A DNA stretch of 64,000 nucleotides from JBFAPK01 sp040676675 (GTDB lineage: Bacteria; Actinomycetota; Actinomycetes; Mycobacteriales; Micromonosporaceae): positions 41,396 through 105,395 of the forward strand of contig NZ_JBFAPK010000032.1 of assembly GCF_040676675.1 (NCBI RefSeq). The letters are read 5' to 3'. Of this stretch, positions 42,654 to 50,566 are shown one piece after another (position 1 is the stretch's first letter; each line of letters starts with the position of its first letter). The notes beneath the pieces were generated by a model. That model did no database searches. It saw only the letters and a program-made list of their open reading frames with translations, and had not been told where the DNA came from. The translations under genes and the position numbers were made by a program.

Positions 42654-43214
42654 TTACTTCGCGCGCAGCGGGGCGAGCGCGGTGCTCCAGGCGACGACCT
42701 GGTCCAGCATCGTGTGGACGGCGTCGCGCTGGAACTCGCCCGGCTTGAAGACGCTGAAGTTCTCGAAGTCGGTGAAGAGGGAGAGGCTCACCTGGGCCCG
42801 TACGTCGGCCATCTGCAGCTCGCCGGCGATCAGCCGCAGGTGTTCCACGGCCCGGGTTCCGCCGACCGACCCGTAGCTGACGAAGCCCACGGCCTTGTTG
42901 TTCCACTCCGAGTACAGGAAGTCGATGGCGTTCTTGAGGGCGCCGGAGGTGGAGTGGTTGTACTCGGGGGTCACGATCACGTACCCGTCGAACGAGGCGA
43001 TCTTGTTTGCCCACTCCAGCGTGTGTGGCTGGCTGTACTGGCCCATGCTCGGCGGGTAGACCTCGTCGAGGTGGGGGAGCTTGTAGTCCAGGAGGTCGAC
43101 CAGCTCGTACTCGGCGTCGGTGCGCTGGGCGGCGATGTCGCGGACCCAGTGGGCGACCGCCTCGCCGTTACGGCCGGGCCGGGTGCTGCCAAGGATGATG
43201 CCGATCTTGGTCAT
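42654..43214 (-). CDS. NADPH-dependent FMN reductase
   Basis: 186 aa from ATG (MTKIGIILGSTRPGRNGEAV) behind GAGAG. It has the flavodoxin-like fold of the SsuE/ArsH/YieF family: STRPGRNGE binds FMN phosphate and VTPEYNHSTSGALKNAIDFL is the second flavin loop. It reduces flavin or quinones with NAD(P)H. It is divergent from a MarR gene, with two operator palindromes between them, so redox-active or phenolic compounds probably induce it. Confidence 0.92.
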   Translation of the reverse strand: MTKIGIILGSTRPGRNGEAVAHWVRDIAAQRTDAEYELVDLLDYKLPHLDEVYPPSMGQYSQPHTLEWANKIASFDGYVIVTPEYNHSTSGALKNAIDFLYSEWNNKAVGFVSYGSVGGTRAVEHLRLIAGELQMADVRAQVSLSLFTDFENFSVFKPGEFQRDAVHTMLDQVVAWSTALAPLRAK

Positions 43215-43239
43215 TGCGGTTCTCTCGTCTCTCGAAGAC

Positions 43240-43287
43240 TTGCTTGCTGCGTCAAGCAAATGTAGTGGCGGTTGCTTCGTCAAGCAA
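43240..43287. promoter_or_regulatory. Two MarR-type operator palindromes
   Basis: TTGCTTG-N6-CAAGCAA (43240-43259) and TTGCTT-N4-AAGCAA (43272-43287) lie in the 86-bp gap between the FMN reductase and the MarR gene, 13 nt before the MarR ATG. This is the usual layout for MarR autoregulation with a divergent target. Confidence 0.8.
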
Positions 43288-43300
43288 ATAAGCTGGGATT

Positions 43301-43777
43301 ATGTCTACGATCACACCGCCGCCCGAGCCGCCGCGGCCGCTCGACCCGGACGAGGAGGCCCTCGTCCGCTCCCTGGTCCGCGTGATCTACCTGCTGCCCC
43401 GGGCCCTCGACGCGGATCTCGTACGCGACCAGGGGCTGCCGCTCGTCGAGTACCTGACCCTGATGCACCTGTCCGAGACGCCGCAGCGGCTGATGCGGAT
43501 GAGCGAACTCGCGGCCGCCTGCGAGCTGTCCCTGAGCGGGATGACCCGGGTCGTCGCCCGGCTGGAGACGCAGGGCCTGGTACGGCGGGTCAAGTGCGAC
43601 GAGGACGCCCGCGGCTGGAACGCCGTGCTCACCGACGCCGGACTCGACCGGCTGGCGAAGGCGTGGCCCGCCCACCTCGCCGGCGTGCGCCGGCACCTGC
43701 TCGACCACCTGGCCGATCTCGATCTCGACCTCGCCCAGCTCGCCCGCGCGTTCGAGCGCATCGCCACCACCGAGTGA
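43301..43777 (+). CDS. MarR family transcriptional regulator
   Basis: 158 aa from ATG. The winged helix-turn-helix is MRMSELAAACELSLSGMTRVVARLETQGLVRRVKCDEDARGWNAVLTDAG. No Cys sits in a typical redox-sensing position, so ligand release rather than oxidation is likely. It probably represses itself and the divergent flavin reductase through the palindromes between them. Confidence 0.92.
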   Translation: MSTITPPPEPPRPLDPDEEALVRSLVRVIYLLPRALDADLVRDQGLPLVEYLTLMHLSETPQRLMRMSELAAACELSLSGMTRVVARLETQGLVRRVKCDEDARGWNAVLTDAGLDRLAKAWPAHLAGVRRHLLDHLADLDLDLAQLARAFERIATTE

Positions 43778-43844
43778 CGGCCCCCACCCGGCCGCTGGTC
43801 GCGGTGGTGGACCGGGTCGGACAAAGCTCCCGAGACCGGCCGGT

Positions 43845-45431
43845 TCACCAGTGCCAGCCGCGCGGGCCGAGGGCGCGGGCGTGCGGCGCGACCTGGCGGG
43901 CGAGCCGGACCAGCAGCGGGACCGTGAGCCAGAGCAGCACCACCGCGTAGAAACCCAGGGCGAGCAGGTCGCGGGCCGCGAGCGTGGGCGGATCCACGAA
44001 CGGATACCACAGTGGACTGAACTCGGGGGTGAAGTGGCAGAGCCCTTCGAGACGGTAGTTGTCCTGGTAACAGATCCAGGGACGCAACTGCCCGAAGACC
44101 CGACTGTTCGCGGCACCCCAGACGGAAAGGGCCGTGGCGACCAGGGTCGCGGCGGTCAGCAGGGGGCCGGTCCGGGCGGCCGGTCCGTGCAGCGCGGCCA
44201 GGGCCAGGCTGGCCGGCAGGATCGCGACGAGGAAGAACCGGGGACCCCAGTACATTCCGCCGTTCCAGCCCCACCAACTCGCGTAGGTGAGCACCAGGCC
44301 GCCGACGAACGCGGACCAGAGCAGCCAGGCGGTCCAGAGGTCGGCCGTACCGGGCCCGGCCCCGGTCCGCCCGGCCGCGTCGGGTCGCTCCGGGTCCGCC
44401 GCGAGGGCGGCCCCGCCGTCGCCCACCGGGCTCGGCCGCAGGGCGCGCCGTACCGGCAGGAAGAGGCCCGGCGCGAACCAGGCCAGCCCCTTGCCGAAAG
44501 AGAAGAGGATGGCGACGAGGCCGAGCACGAAGGGGTACGAGAAGCCCGGCCGACCCGAGTACGGCAGCACCGTCACACCGCCACCGTTCTCGGCGTACGC
44601 GCTGTGCAGCGGGTCGCCCCAGCGCCACCACGCCTCGCCGAGGATCAGCGCCGCCGTGGCCGGCAGGACCAGCAGGTACCGCACCCGCCGCCGGTGGAGA
44701 CAGAGCACCGCGACCGTGATCGCGAGCGCGACGGCGCTGGCCGGGGTGTTGGCGACCCCGAGGACCACGGCGCCCCACCCGGCGGCCCGGGTCACCCGCC
44801 CGGTGCCCGTCACGGTCGCGGCGAGCAGCCCGACCCCGACCGCCATCGCGGTGAACATCTCGCCGTAGAAGTCCGGCACGTGCGCGGCGACCATGCTGCC
44901 GGCGAGCAGCAGCAACAGGAATCGGCGCCGCAGCCGGGCGTCGACGCGGTCCTGCAGCAGGCCGTGCAGGGCGCCGGCGCCGAGCACGAAGAGGAGCAGG
45001 TTGTACTGCGCCAGCCAGACCTGCGTGTTGCCGTACCAGTGGCCGACGAGCCAGAGTGGCGTCGCGAAGAGCGGCCCGATCAGCGAGTACGGCGTCTCCG
45101 GCAGTTGCCGCTGTTCGAGCAGTTGGACCAGCGCCTGGTACCGGGCGAGCCCGTCGCCCATCATCGGCGGTTTCGGCGTGGTGGCCAGTACCAGCAGGCC
45201 GGCGGCGAGCAGCAGGTTCTCCACCACGGCGACGGGGCGGCGGTACCGGGCGCCGGGTGCCGGCGGATCCGCGACCGGTGGCGGTGAGTCACCGGTCGCG
45301 GCGACATCTCCGGCGGGGACCGGGTCGCCGGTCGTGGCCGGGTCGCCGGCCGCCGCCTGGCTCGGGTGGTCCGGCCCTGCCGCTGCCGTGGGCGCTTCCA
45401 GGATGACCTCCGCGCTGGCTCGATAGATCAT
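43845..45431 (-). CDS. Polytopic membrane protein, glycosyltransferase-like
   Basis: 528 aa from ATG (MIYRASAEVILEA); a longer frame upstream is unlikely. Residues 1-65 are Pro/Ala-rich. About ten helices follow. A first loop reads KPPMMGDGLARYQALVQLLEQRQLPETPYSLIGPLF, and WWGWNGGMYWGPRFFLVAILP lies near residue 390. The layout resembles lipid-linked sugar (GT-C-like) glycosyltransferases of actinomycetes, but a catalytic DD/DE motif cannot be placed with certainty. Confidence 0.7.
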   Translation of the reverse strand: MIYRASAEVILEAPTAAAGPDHPSQAAAGDPATTGDPVPAGDVAATGDSPPPVADPPAPGARYRRPVAVVENLLLAAGLLVLATTPKPPMMGDGLARYQALVQLLEQRQLPETPYSLIGPLFATPLWLVGHWYGNTQVWLAQYNLLLFVLGAGALHGLLQDRVDARLRRRFLLLLLAGSMVAAHVPDFYGEMFTAMAVGVGLLAATVTGTGRVTRAAGWGAVVLGVANTPASAVALAITVAVLCLHRRRVRYLLVLPATAALILGEAWWRWGDPLHSAYAENGGGVTVLPYSGRPGFSYPFVLGLVAILFSFGKGLAWFAPGLFLPVRRALRPSPVGDGGAALAADPERPDAAGRTGAGPGTADLWTAWLLWSAFVGGLVLTYASWWGWNGGMYWGPRFFLVAILPASLALAALHGPAARTGPLLTAATLVATALSVWGAANSRVFGQLRPWICYQDNYRLEGLCHFTPEFSPLWYPFVDPPTLAARDLLALGFYAVVLLWLTVPLLVRLARQVAPHARALGPRGWHW

Positions 45432-45837
45432 GCTGAATGTAACATCGGGCCGCGTCGCGGCGCTGTCCCTCTGGAGGCCGCTCTCGGCCCCTGACCTGGT
45501 CGGCGCCCACATCGGTGGTGATCGGTCCGGGCTCGTCGCAAAATGGTCTTGACGCAATCGCCGCGCTCCGCCCGATAAGCTCGCTATTCCGGGTTTTCCC
45601 GCCGCCTGCGGAAATGTTCGATGTCGCCTTTCTGACGGTGAACTGCCGGTTAGTGGCCTTTATCGCCACCGCTCCACCCGTACCGCCGCTGAGCTGGGCG
45701 GAGGTCTCTCGGATGATCCCGTCAAGGGGCCGACGCTGGCCGATCGGCTAATCGAGCGGAACTGTCTGCCTACTATTTATCAGCCGACAATGATGCTTTC
45801 TTTGTTTTCCCACTGACTATCATCGCTATGGGTAGCT
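45432..45837. other. 406-bp A/T-richer intergenic region upstream of eCIS regulator
   Basis: This stretch is distinctly less GC-rich than its surroundings, especially 45540-45830 (for example CTACTATTTATCAGCC and TTTCTTTGTTTTCCC). No domain-bearing frame is seen. It probably contains promoters for the divergent membrane protein and the BTAD regulator, and may mark the left edge of the eCIS island. Confidence 0.5.
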
Positions 45838-48800
45838 GTGGATCCGATGCCCCAGGACCAGGCATCGAGCAACGGCGAGAGGTTGGGTGCGATGATCGGC
45901 GGAAACTCGCATTCCGGCGCCCCGGTGTCCCTCTTGGACCCGTCGGGGCCGCACCCGTCGTACCGTCAGTCGCAGGGGCTGGTGCGCCCGCGGCTGCTGG
46001 CGATGCTCAACGCGCGACCCGCCGCGCCGACGCTCGTCGTCGCCCCCGCCGGCTGGGGCAAGACCACCCTGCTGGCGCAGTACGCGAACTCGCTCGACCT
46101 CGCCGTCGGCTGGCTGCGCATCGAGAGCTCCGACGCGAATCCCGACCGGTTGCTGCGGCGCATGCACGTCGCCGTGCAGGCGGGCCTCCCGGACGCCGGT
46201 GCGGTGGCCGCCGGCGGGCCGTCGGCATCCGTACCACGGTCGCTGCTCGTCATCGACGACCTGCACCTGATCGAGGGATCCCCCGCCGAGAGCACCCTGC
46301 TGGACCGCTCGCTCGACCTGGCCCGGCGGGACGTCAAGGTGGTCATCGGTACCCGCCGGATGCCCAACTTCGACCTGTCCCGGCACGAACTCTCCGACGT
46401 GGACGTGATCGACGCCGAGCAGCTGCGGTTCCGCGCCTGGGAGGTCGAGCGGCTGCTGCGCGACGTCTACCGCGAACCGCTCCCCGCCGACGACGTCGCC
46501 GCGCTGTCCCGACGCGTCGGCGGCTGGGCGGCCGGCCTCAAGCTCTACCACCTCTCCACCCGCGGCCACTCGCTGGCCGAGCGGCGGCGGGCGGTGGCCG
46601 CCCTCGGCGGGCGCTCGGCGCTCTCGCGCGGCTACCTCGCCCGTACCGTCCTCGCGGAGCTGCCCGAACCGCTTCGCCTCTTCCTCGCCCGTACCTGCGT
46701 CTTCGAGACGCCCACCGGGCCGCGCTGCGACCAACTGCTCGGCGCCACCGACAGCCAGTTCCTGCTGGAACAGCTGGAACACCGGCAGGCCTTCACCATC
46801 ACCCACGACGGCGGCCGGACATTCCGCTACCACGAGGTGCTCCGCGCCCACCTGGTCGCCGGGCTGGTCGAGGAACTGGGCGAGGGCGGGGCCCGGGCCT
46901 GGCACGCGCGGGCCGGGGAGATCCTCGCCGAGGAGGGCGCGCTGCTGGAGGCGACCCGCTGCTACGCTCGCGCCGAGGACTGGGGCGCCGTACACCGGCT
47001 GCTCGACGAGGCCGGGGCCAGCGTCGCCGACCAGGGGCTGGACTCCTGGACCGATCTGCTCCCGGGCTGGTTCATCGCGGAGGACCCCTGGCTGGTCCTG
47101 GCCGAGGGGCGGCACCGGGTGAACCAGGGCCAGCTGGAGACCGGCGCGGTCGCCCTGCAACGGGCCGAGGAGATGTTCACCGCCGAACCGGCCCGCGTCC
47201 GCTCCCGGGCGCTGCGCACCATGGTCCTGGCCTGGCTGCCCGACTCGGCGCCGTGGCGCGGCCACTGGACCGGCTGGCTGCGGGCCGCCACCCGCCGGCA
47301 CCCCGCCGTCGTGGCCGGCGAGGCCGAGTCGCTGCCGCCGGCGGTCGCCCCGCTGGTCCGGGCGATCGCCTACCTGCTCGCCGGCAACATCGAGGAGGCC
47401 GGGCGGATCCTGCCCCGGGTCAGCGAGGACGACTCCGACTTCGCCGGCCTCGCCGGGCGGCTGCTGCAGGCCGCGCACGCCATGGTCGGCGGCGACCGGT
47501 GGGGCGACGGCGCGGTCGCCGCCGTCGCCTCGGCCGCCGAGAGCCGGCAACTGCCCTGGCTGGCCCGGATGGCCCGCGCGGTGATGGCGCTCGACGGTAC
47601 GGAGCCCAGCATCAAGGAGGCCGCCGCGGTCGCCGAGGAGTGCGACCGGCTGGGCGACACCTGGGGCGCGTTCATCGCCTCCGGCCTCGCCCAGCTGATG
47701 CGTTCCCTGCACGGACGTATCGACCCGGACGAGGCGGGCGAGCTGCTGGCCCGGGCCCGGGCGCTGGAGAGCGGCGTCCTGGCCGCCTGGGCCCAGTCGC
47801 TGCTGGCGCTCGCGACCGTACAGGCGCGGCTGCCCGAGGCGGAGCTGGAGGTGCGCCGCGCGGAGAGCACCGCCCGCGCCGCCGGCGTACCGGGGGCCCG
47901 CGTCCTGGCCCTCGCGGCGGCCGCGCAGCTGGGACCGCGGCAGGCCGAACAGCTCGCGGCGGCGTACGCGGCCGCGACGCACGCGGGACTGCCGCGCGCG
48001 CTCGTGGCCGCCTGGACCGCCGGGCACGAGACCGCCCAGGGGCCCAGCGGCCCGAGCCCGGATGCCCGGATCGCCGTCTGGTGCCTCGGCGGGTTCCGGA
48101 TGCGGGTCGACGGGCGGGTGCTGGACTGGTCCTCCATCCGGCCGCGCTCCCGCACGGTGGCGCGGATCCTGGCCATGACCCCCGGTCGACCCATCCACCG
48201 CGACAAGCTCGTCGAGGCGCTCTGGCCGGACGCCGACCCGGCCACCGCCACCCGGCGCCTGCACGTCGCGCTCTCCACTCTGCGCCGCTTCTTCGAGGAG
48301 AACCTGCCGGCCGAGTACGCCGACCGGCTGCTCTACCGCGACGGCGACGCCTACCTGCTCGCCGTGCCGGACGAGGGCTACTGCGACGTCGCGGTGCTGC
48401 GCGACGCGCTGGAGCGGGCCCGGCGCGCGCACCCCGCCGACCCGGGCTACCTGGACGCGCTGCGCACGGCGGTGCACAGCTACGGCGGTGACCTGCTGCC
48501 CGAGGACGGCCCGGCCGAGTGGGTGGTCAACGAGCGGGAGACGCTGCGGCGGCAGGCCGCCGACGCGGCGGCCAGGCTGGCCCAGGCCGAGCTGGACGGC
48601 CTCTCCGGCTACGAGCAGGCGAGCGGCGCCGCCGTCGCGATGGCCCGTCGCTGCGTCGAGATCGACCCGTGGCACGACGCCGGCTGGCGGCTGCTCATCG
48701 CCGCGCACGGCCGGGCCGGCAACGCCGCCGCGGCGGAGCGGGCCCGACGCGAGTACGCCGAGGTGCTCGTCTCGCTCGGGCTCGATCCGGCCGCCTCGGT

Positions 48801-48912
48801 GGAGCCGGCCGAGGCGATGACCCTCATCTCCGGCCAAAGAATTCCACTTCCCCGATCGCCACGCTCGGGTTCGACCGCGGCGGCCCGTACACCGAGCGCA
48901 CGACAAGCCTGA
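45838..48912 (+). CDS. STAND ATPase-BTAD transcriptional regulator of the eCIS locus
   Basis: 1024 aa from GTG. A P-loop VVAPAGWGKTTLLAQYA lies near residue 68 and a Walker-B-like LLVIDDLHLIEG near residue 138. A MalT-type helical repeat region fills ~350-720. The C-terminus (744 onward: IAVWCLGGFRMRVDG... RPRSRTVARILAM) is an OmpR-like DNA-binding domain plus BTAD. SARP/BTAD regulators beside eCIS operons are known in Streptomyces. It converges on the last eCIS gene and their coding ends overlap by 89 bp, so the regulator message is antisense to that gene. Confidence 0.88.
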   Translation: MDPMPQDQASSNGERLGAMIGGNSHSGAPVSLLDPSGPHPSYRQSQGLVRPRLLAMLNARPAAPTLVVAPAGWGKTTLLAQYANSLDLAVGWLRIESSDANPDRLLRRMHVAVQAGLPDAGAVAAGGPSASVPRSLLVIDDLHLIEGSPAESTLLDRSLDLARRDVKVVIGTRRMPNFDLSRHELSDVDVIDAEQLRFRAWEVERLLRDVYREPLPADDVAALSRRVGGWAAGLKLYHLSTRGHSLAERRRAVAALGGRSALSRGYLARTVLAELPEPLRLFLARTCVFETPTGPRCDQLLGATDSQFLLEQLEHRQAFTITHDGGRTFRYHEVLRAHLVAGLVEELGEGGARAWHARAGEILAEEGALLEATRCYARAEDWGAVHRLLDEAGASVADQGLDSWTDLLPGWFIAEDPWLVLAEGRHRVNQGQLETGAVALQRAEEMFTAEPARVRSRALRTMVLAWLPDSAPWRGHWTGWLRAATRRHPAVVAGEAESLPPAVAPLVRAIAYLLAGNIEEAGRILPRVSEDDSDFAGLAGRLLQAAHAMVGGDRWGDGAVAAVASAAESRQLPWLARMARAVMALDGTEPSIKEAAAVAEECDRLGDTWGAFIASGLAQLMRSLHGRIDPDEAGELLARARALESGVLAAWAQSLLALATVQARLPEAELEVRRAESTARAAGVPGARVLALAAAAQLGPRQAEQLAAAYAAATHAGLPRALVAAWTAGHETAQGPSGPSPDARIAVWCLGGFRMRVDGRVLDWSSIRPRSRTVARILAMTPGRPIHRDKLVEALWPDADPATATRRLHVALSTLRRFFEENLPAEYADRLLYRDGDAYLLAVPDEGYCDVAVLRDALERARRAHPADPGYLDALRTAVHSYGGDLLPEDGPAEWVVNERETLRRQAADAAARLAQAELDGLSGYEQASGAAVAMARRCVEIDPWHDAGWRLLIAAHGRAGNAAAAERARREYAEVLVSLGLDPAASVEPAEAMTLISGQRIPLPRSPRSGSTAAARTPSARQA

Positions 48913-49993
48913 GCTTCGCCACGTCGGGCGCCTCGAACTCGAACGACTGCGGGCCGGGCTGGTCGCGCAGCTGCAGCACGGTATCCACGGTTTCGCCGTT
49001 GGCCCGGGTGGCGACCACGGCCAGCGCCTGGGGCCGGCCGACGGCGAGGAACTTGTCCTGTTCGGTGCTGACGCCCGGGGTGACCACGATGTCCAGGATC
49101 CGGACGGGGTCCGCGTAGTTGACCTCCACCCACGCCTCGGCGGCCGGCCCGTTCGGTGCCCAGAACCGGTTGGTCGCGCCGTCGAAGATCCGCGCGGCGG
49201 GGGCGTCCGGTTGCTCCGAGGACGCCTGGGCGCCGGTCGGGCGCAGCGGCACGTGCTCGCCGGTCTGGTCCCGGATCTCGTTGATCCCGCGCCGTACCAG
49301 CGGCGGGCCGACCACCGCGAGGATCGTGAGCACGCAGATCACGCTGATGATCATCAACAGTCGGCGGGCCGCCCGGCGGTCCCGCCGCTGGCGGGCCTCC
49401 CGGTTGCGCCGCCGCAGCCGGTCGATCAGCCGCTGCCACCAGGTCCGCTTGGCCTCGACCACCTCCTGAACGGCCAGCGGCGACCCGCAGTTGCTGCAGA
49501 AGCGGCGGGTCTTCTCGTTCCCCGCCCCGCACTTCGGGCAGATTCGCTCGCCGACCACCGGCGCCGGTCGTACCTCCTCCACCGGCCGGGGCCGGCGCGG
49601 CTGGGTCGCCATGCCCGGCTGTACCGCCACCGGGTCGCCGGGCCGGGCCGGCTCGGTCGTCCGCACCGGGTCGGCGGTCGGCGGCGCGTCCGCGGCGGTC
49701 GCCGTCGTGGTGTCCGCCGCCGTCACCGTCGTACCGCTCGCGCCGCCGGCCCGGGCGCCGGCGTCGGCCTCGCCCCGCGACGGCTCGTCGGTGGCGGTGG
49801 CGGTGACGCCGCCCGTCGCCGGCTCGACCGGGGCCGAGGTGGCGGTCGGGGTCGGGCCCGGCGTGGGCGTCGGCGCCGGATCCGCGACCGGTCGCGCGAC
49901 CGGGGTGCCCTCCCACGCCAGGAACGCACCGCAGTTACCGCAGAACCGCTCGTTGTCGCGGTTACTGCTGCCACAAGCCGCGCAGACGATCAT
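48824..49993 (-). CDS. CisA-like zinc-ribbon / transmembrane / discoidin protein
   Basis: 389 aa from ATG overlapping the upstream stop (ATGA). Two zinc ribbons (CAACGSSNRDNERFCGNC at the start and CPKCGAGNEKTRRFCSNC near 148) flank a Pro/Thr/Ala-rich stretch. One membrane helix follows a very basic patch (LLMIISVICVLTILAVVGPPLV, about 208-230). The outside C-terminal ~125 residues are a discoidin/glycan-binding-type domain (ARIFDGATNRFWAPNG...). Streptomyces CisA, a membrane protein at the same place in eCIS loci and needed for CIS-linked cell death, has a comparable layout. It may dock the particle at the membrane. Confidence 0.75.
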   Translation of the reverse strand: MIVCAACGSSNRDNERFCGNCGAFLAWEGTPVARPVADPAPTPTPGPTPTATSAPVEPATGGVTATATDEPSRGEADAGARAGGASGTTVTAADTTTATAADAPPTADPVRTTEPARPGDPVAVQPGMATQPRRPRPVEEVRPAPVVGERICPKCGAGNEKTRRFCSNCGSPLAVQEVVEAKRTWWQRLIDRLRRRNREARQRRDRRAARRLLMIISVICVLTILAVVGPPLVRRGINEIRDQTGEHVPLRPTGAQASSEQPDAPAARIFDGATNRFWAPNGPAAEAWVEVNYADPVRILDIVVTPGVSTEQDKFLAVGRPQALAVVATRANGETVDTVLQLRDQPGPQSFEFEAPDVAKLRLVVRSVYGPPRSNPSVAIGEVEFFGRR

Positions 49994-50529
49994 GCTGCTG
50001 CCACCTCCACCGTTGCCTGTACATGTGCTGGCACCACACCGGCCACCATCTCCTGCAGCCGCGTGGTGTCCACCGAGCTCGGATCGGCCACTCTCACCCG
50101 GACCTGCACCCGCGCCGGGGCCGGCGGCGGCGGGTCGGTGTTCGGCGTGCTCGACCAGGTCACGCCGCCGGTGTCGGTCACCTCGACGGTGCCGCCGGTG
50201 AGGATGCCGAGCGCGAGTTCGAGGCCGCGTACGGTGCCGCGCCAGCGGTGCAGCTCCACCGCGTGCCGGATCAGCCTCCGGCGCAGTGGCAGCGGCCAGC
50301 TGTCGTCGACCGGCAGCGCCACCCAACCGGCGAGCCAGTCCAGAAAGTCCGGTGGGGCCAGCTCCAGGTCGAGGTAGGCGTCGAGCGAGTCCAGCGTCAG
50401 CAGCACGGGGGCGAGCACCTCGTCCAGCCCGGCCGTGAAGCGCTGGGTGAAATCGTCCTCCAGGAAGAGCGCGGGCAGGGTGAGCCCGATCGGATGTGGG
50501 GTCGGCAGTCCGGGTACGGCACCACGCAT
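49990..50529 (-). CDS. Phage tail protein I (baseplate wedge) of eCIS
   Basis: 179 aa from ATG at 50529, chosen because TGGAG lies 7 nt upstream; a GTG at 50559 would add 10 residues. It matches the P2 gpI-like tail protein family: PLPLRRRLIRHAVELHRWRGTVRGLELALGILTG is the conserved core. In the particle it is a baseplate wedge protein next to baseplate J. Overlaps the CisA-like gene by 4 nt. Confidence 0.85.
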   Translation of the reverse strand: MRGAVPGLPTPHPIGLTLPALFLEDDFTQRFTAGLDEVLAPVLLTLDSLDAYLDLELAPPDFLDWLAGWVALPVDDSWPLPLRRRLIRHAVELHRWRGTVRGLELALGILTGGTVEVTDTGGVTWSSTPNTDPPPPAPARVQVRVRVADPSSVDTTRLQEMVAGVVPAHVQATVEVAAA

Positions 50530-50566
50530 CGGTCGCTCCAGAGGTTGATGGCTCGGCACGGCTCGC

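Noticed and set aside
45515..45751. 78-codon plus-strand frame in the gap before the BTAD gene
   Set aside because: No ribosome site, no similarity I can name, in an A/T-richer promoter-like region.
45826..48906. 1026-codon minus-strand frame opposite the BTAD regulator
   Set aside because: No domain; the plus strand has P-loop and BTAD motifs.
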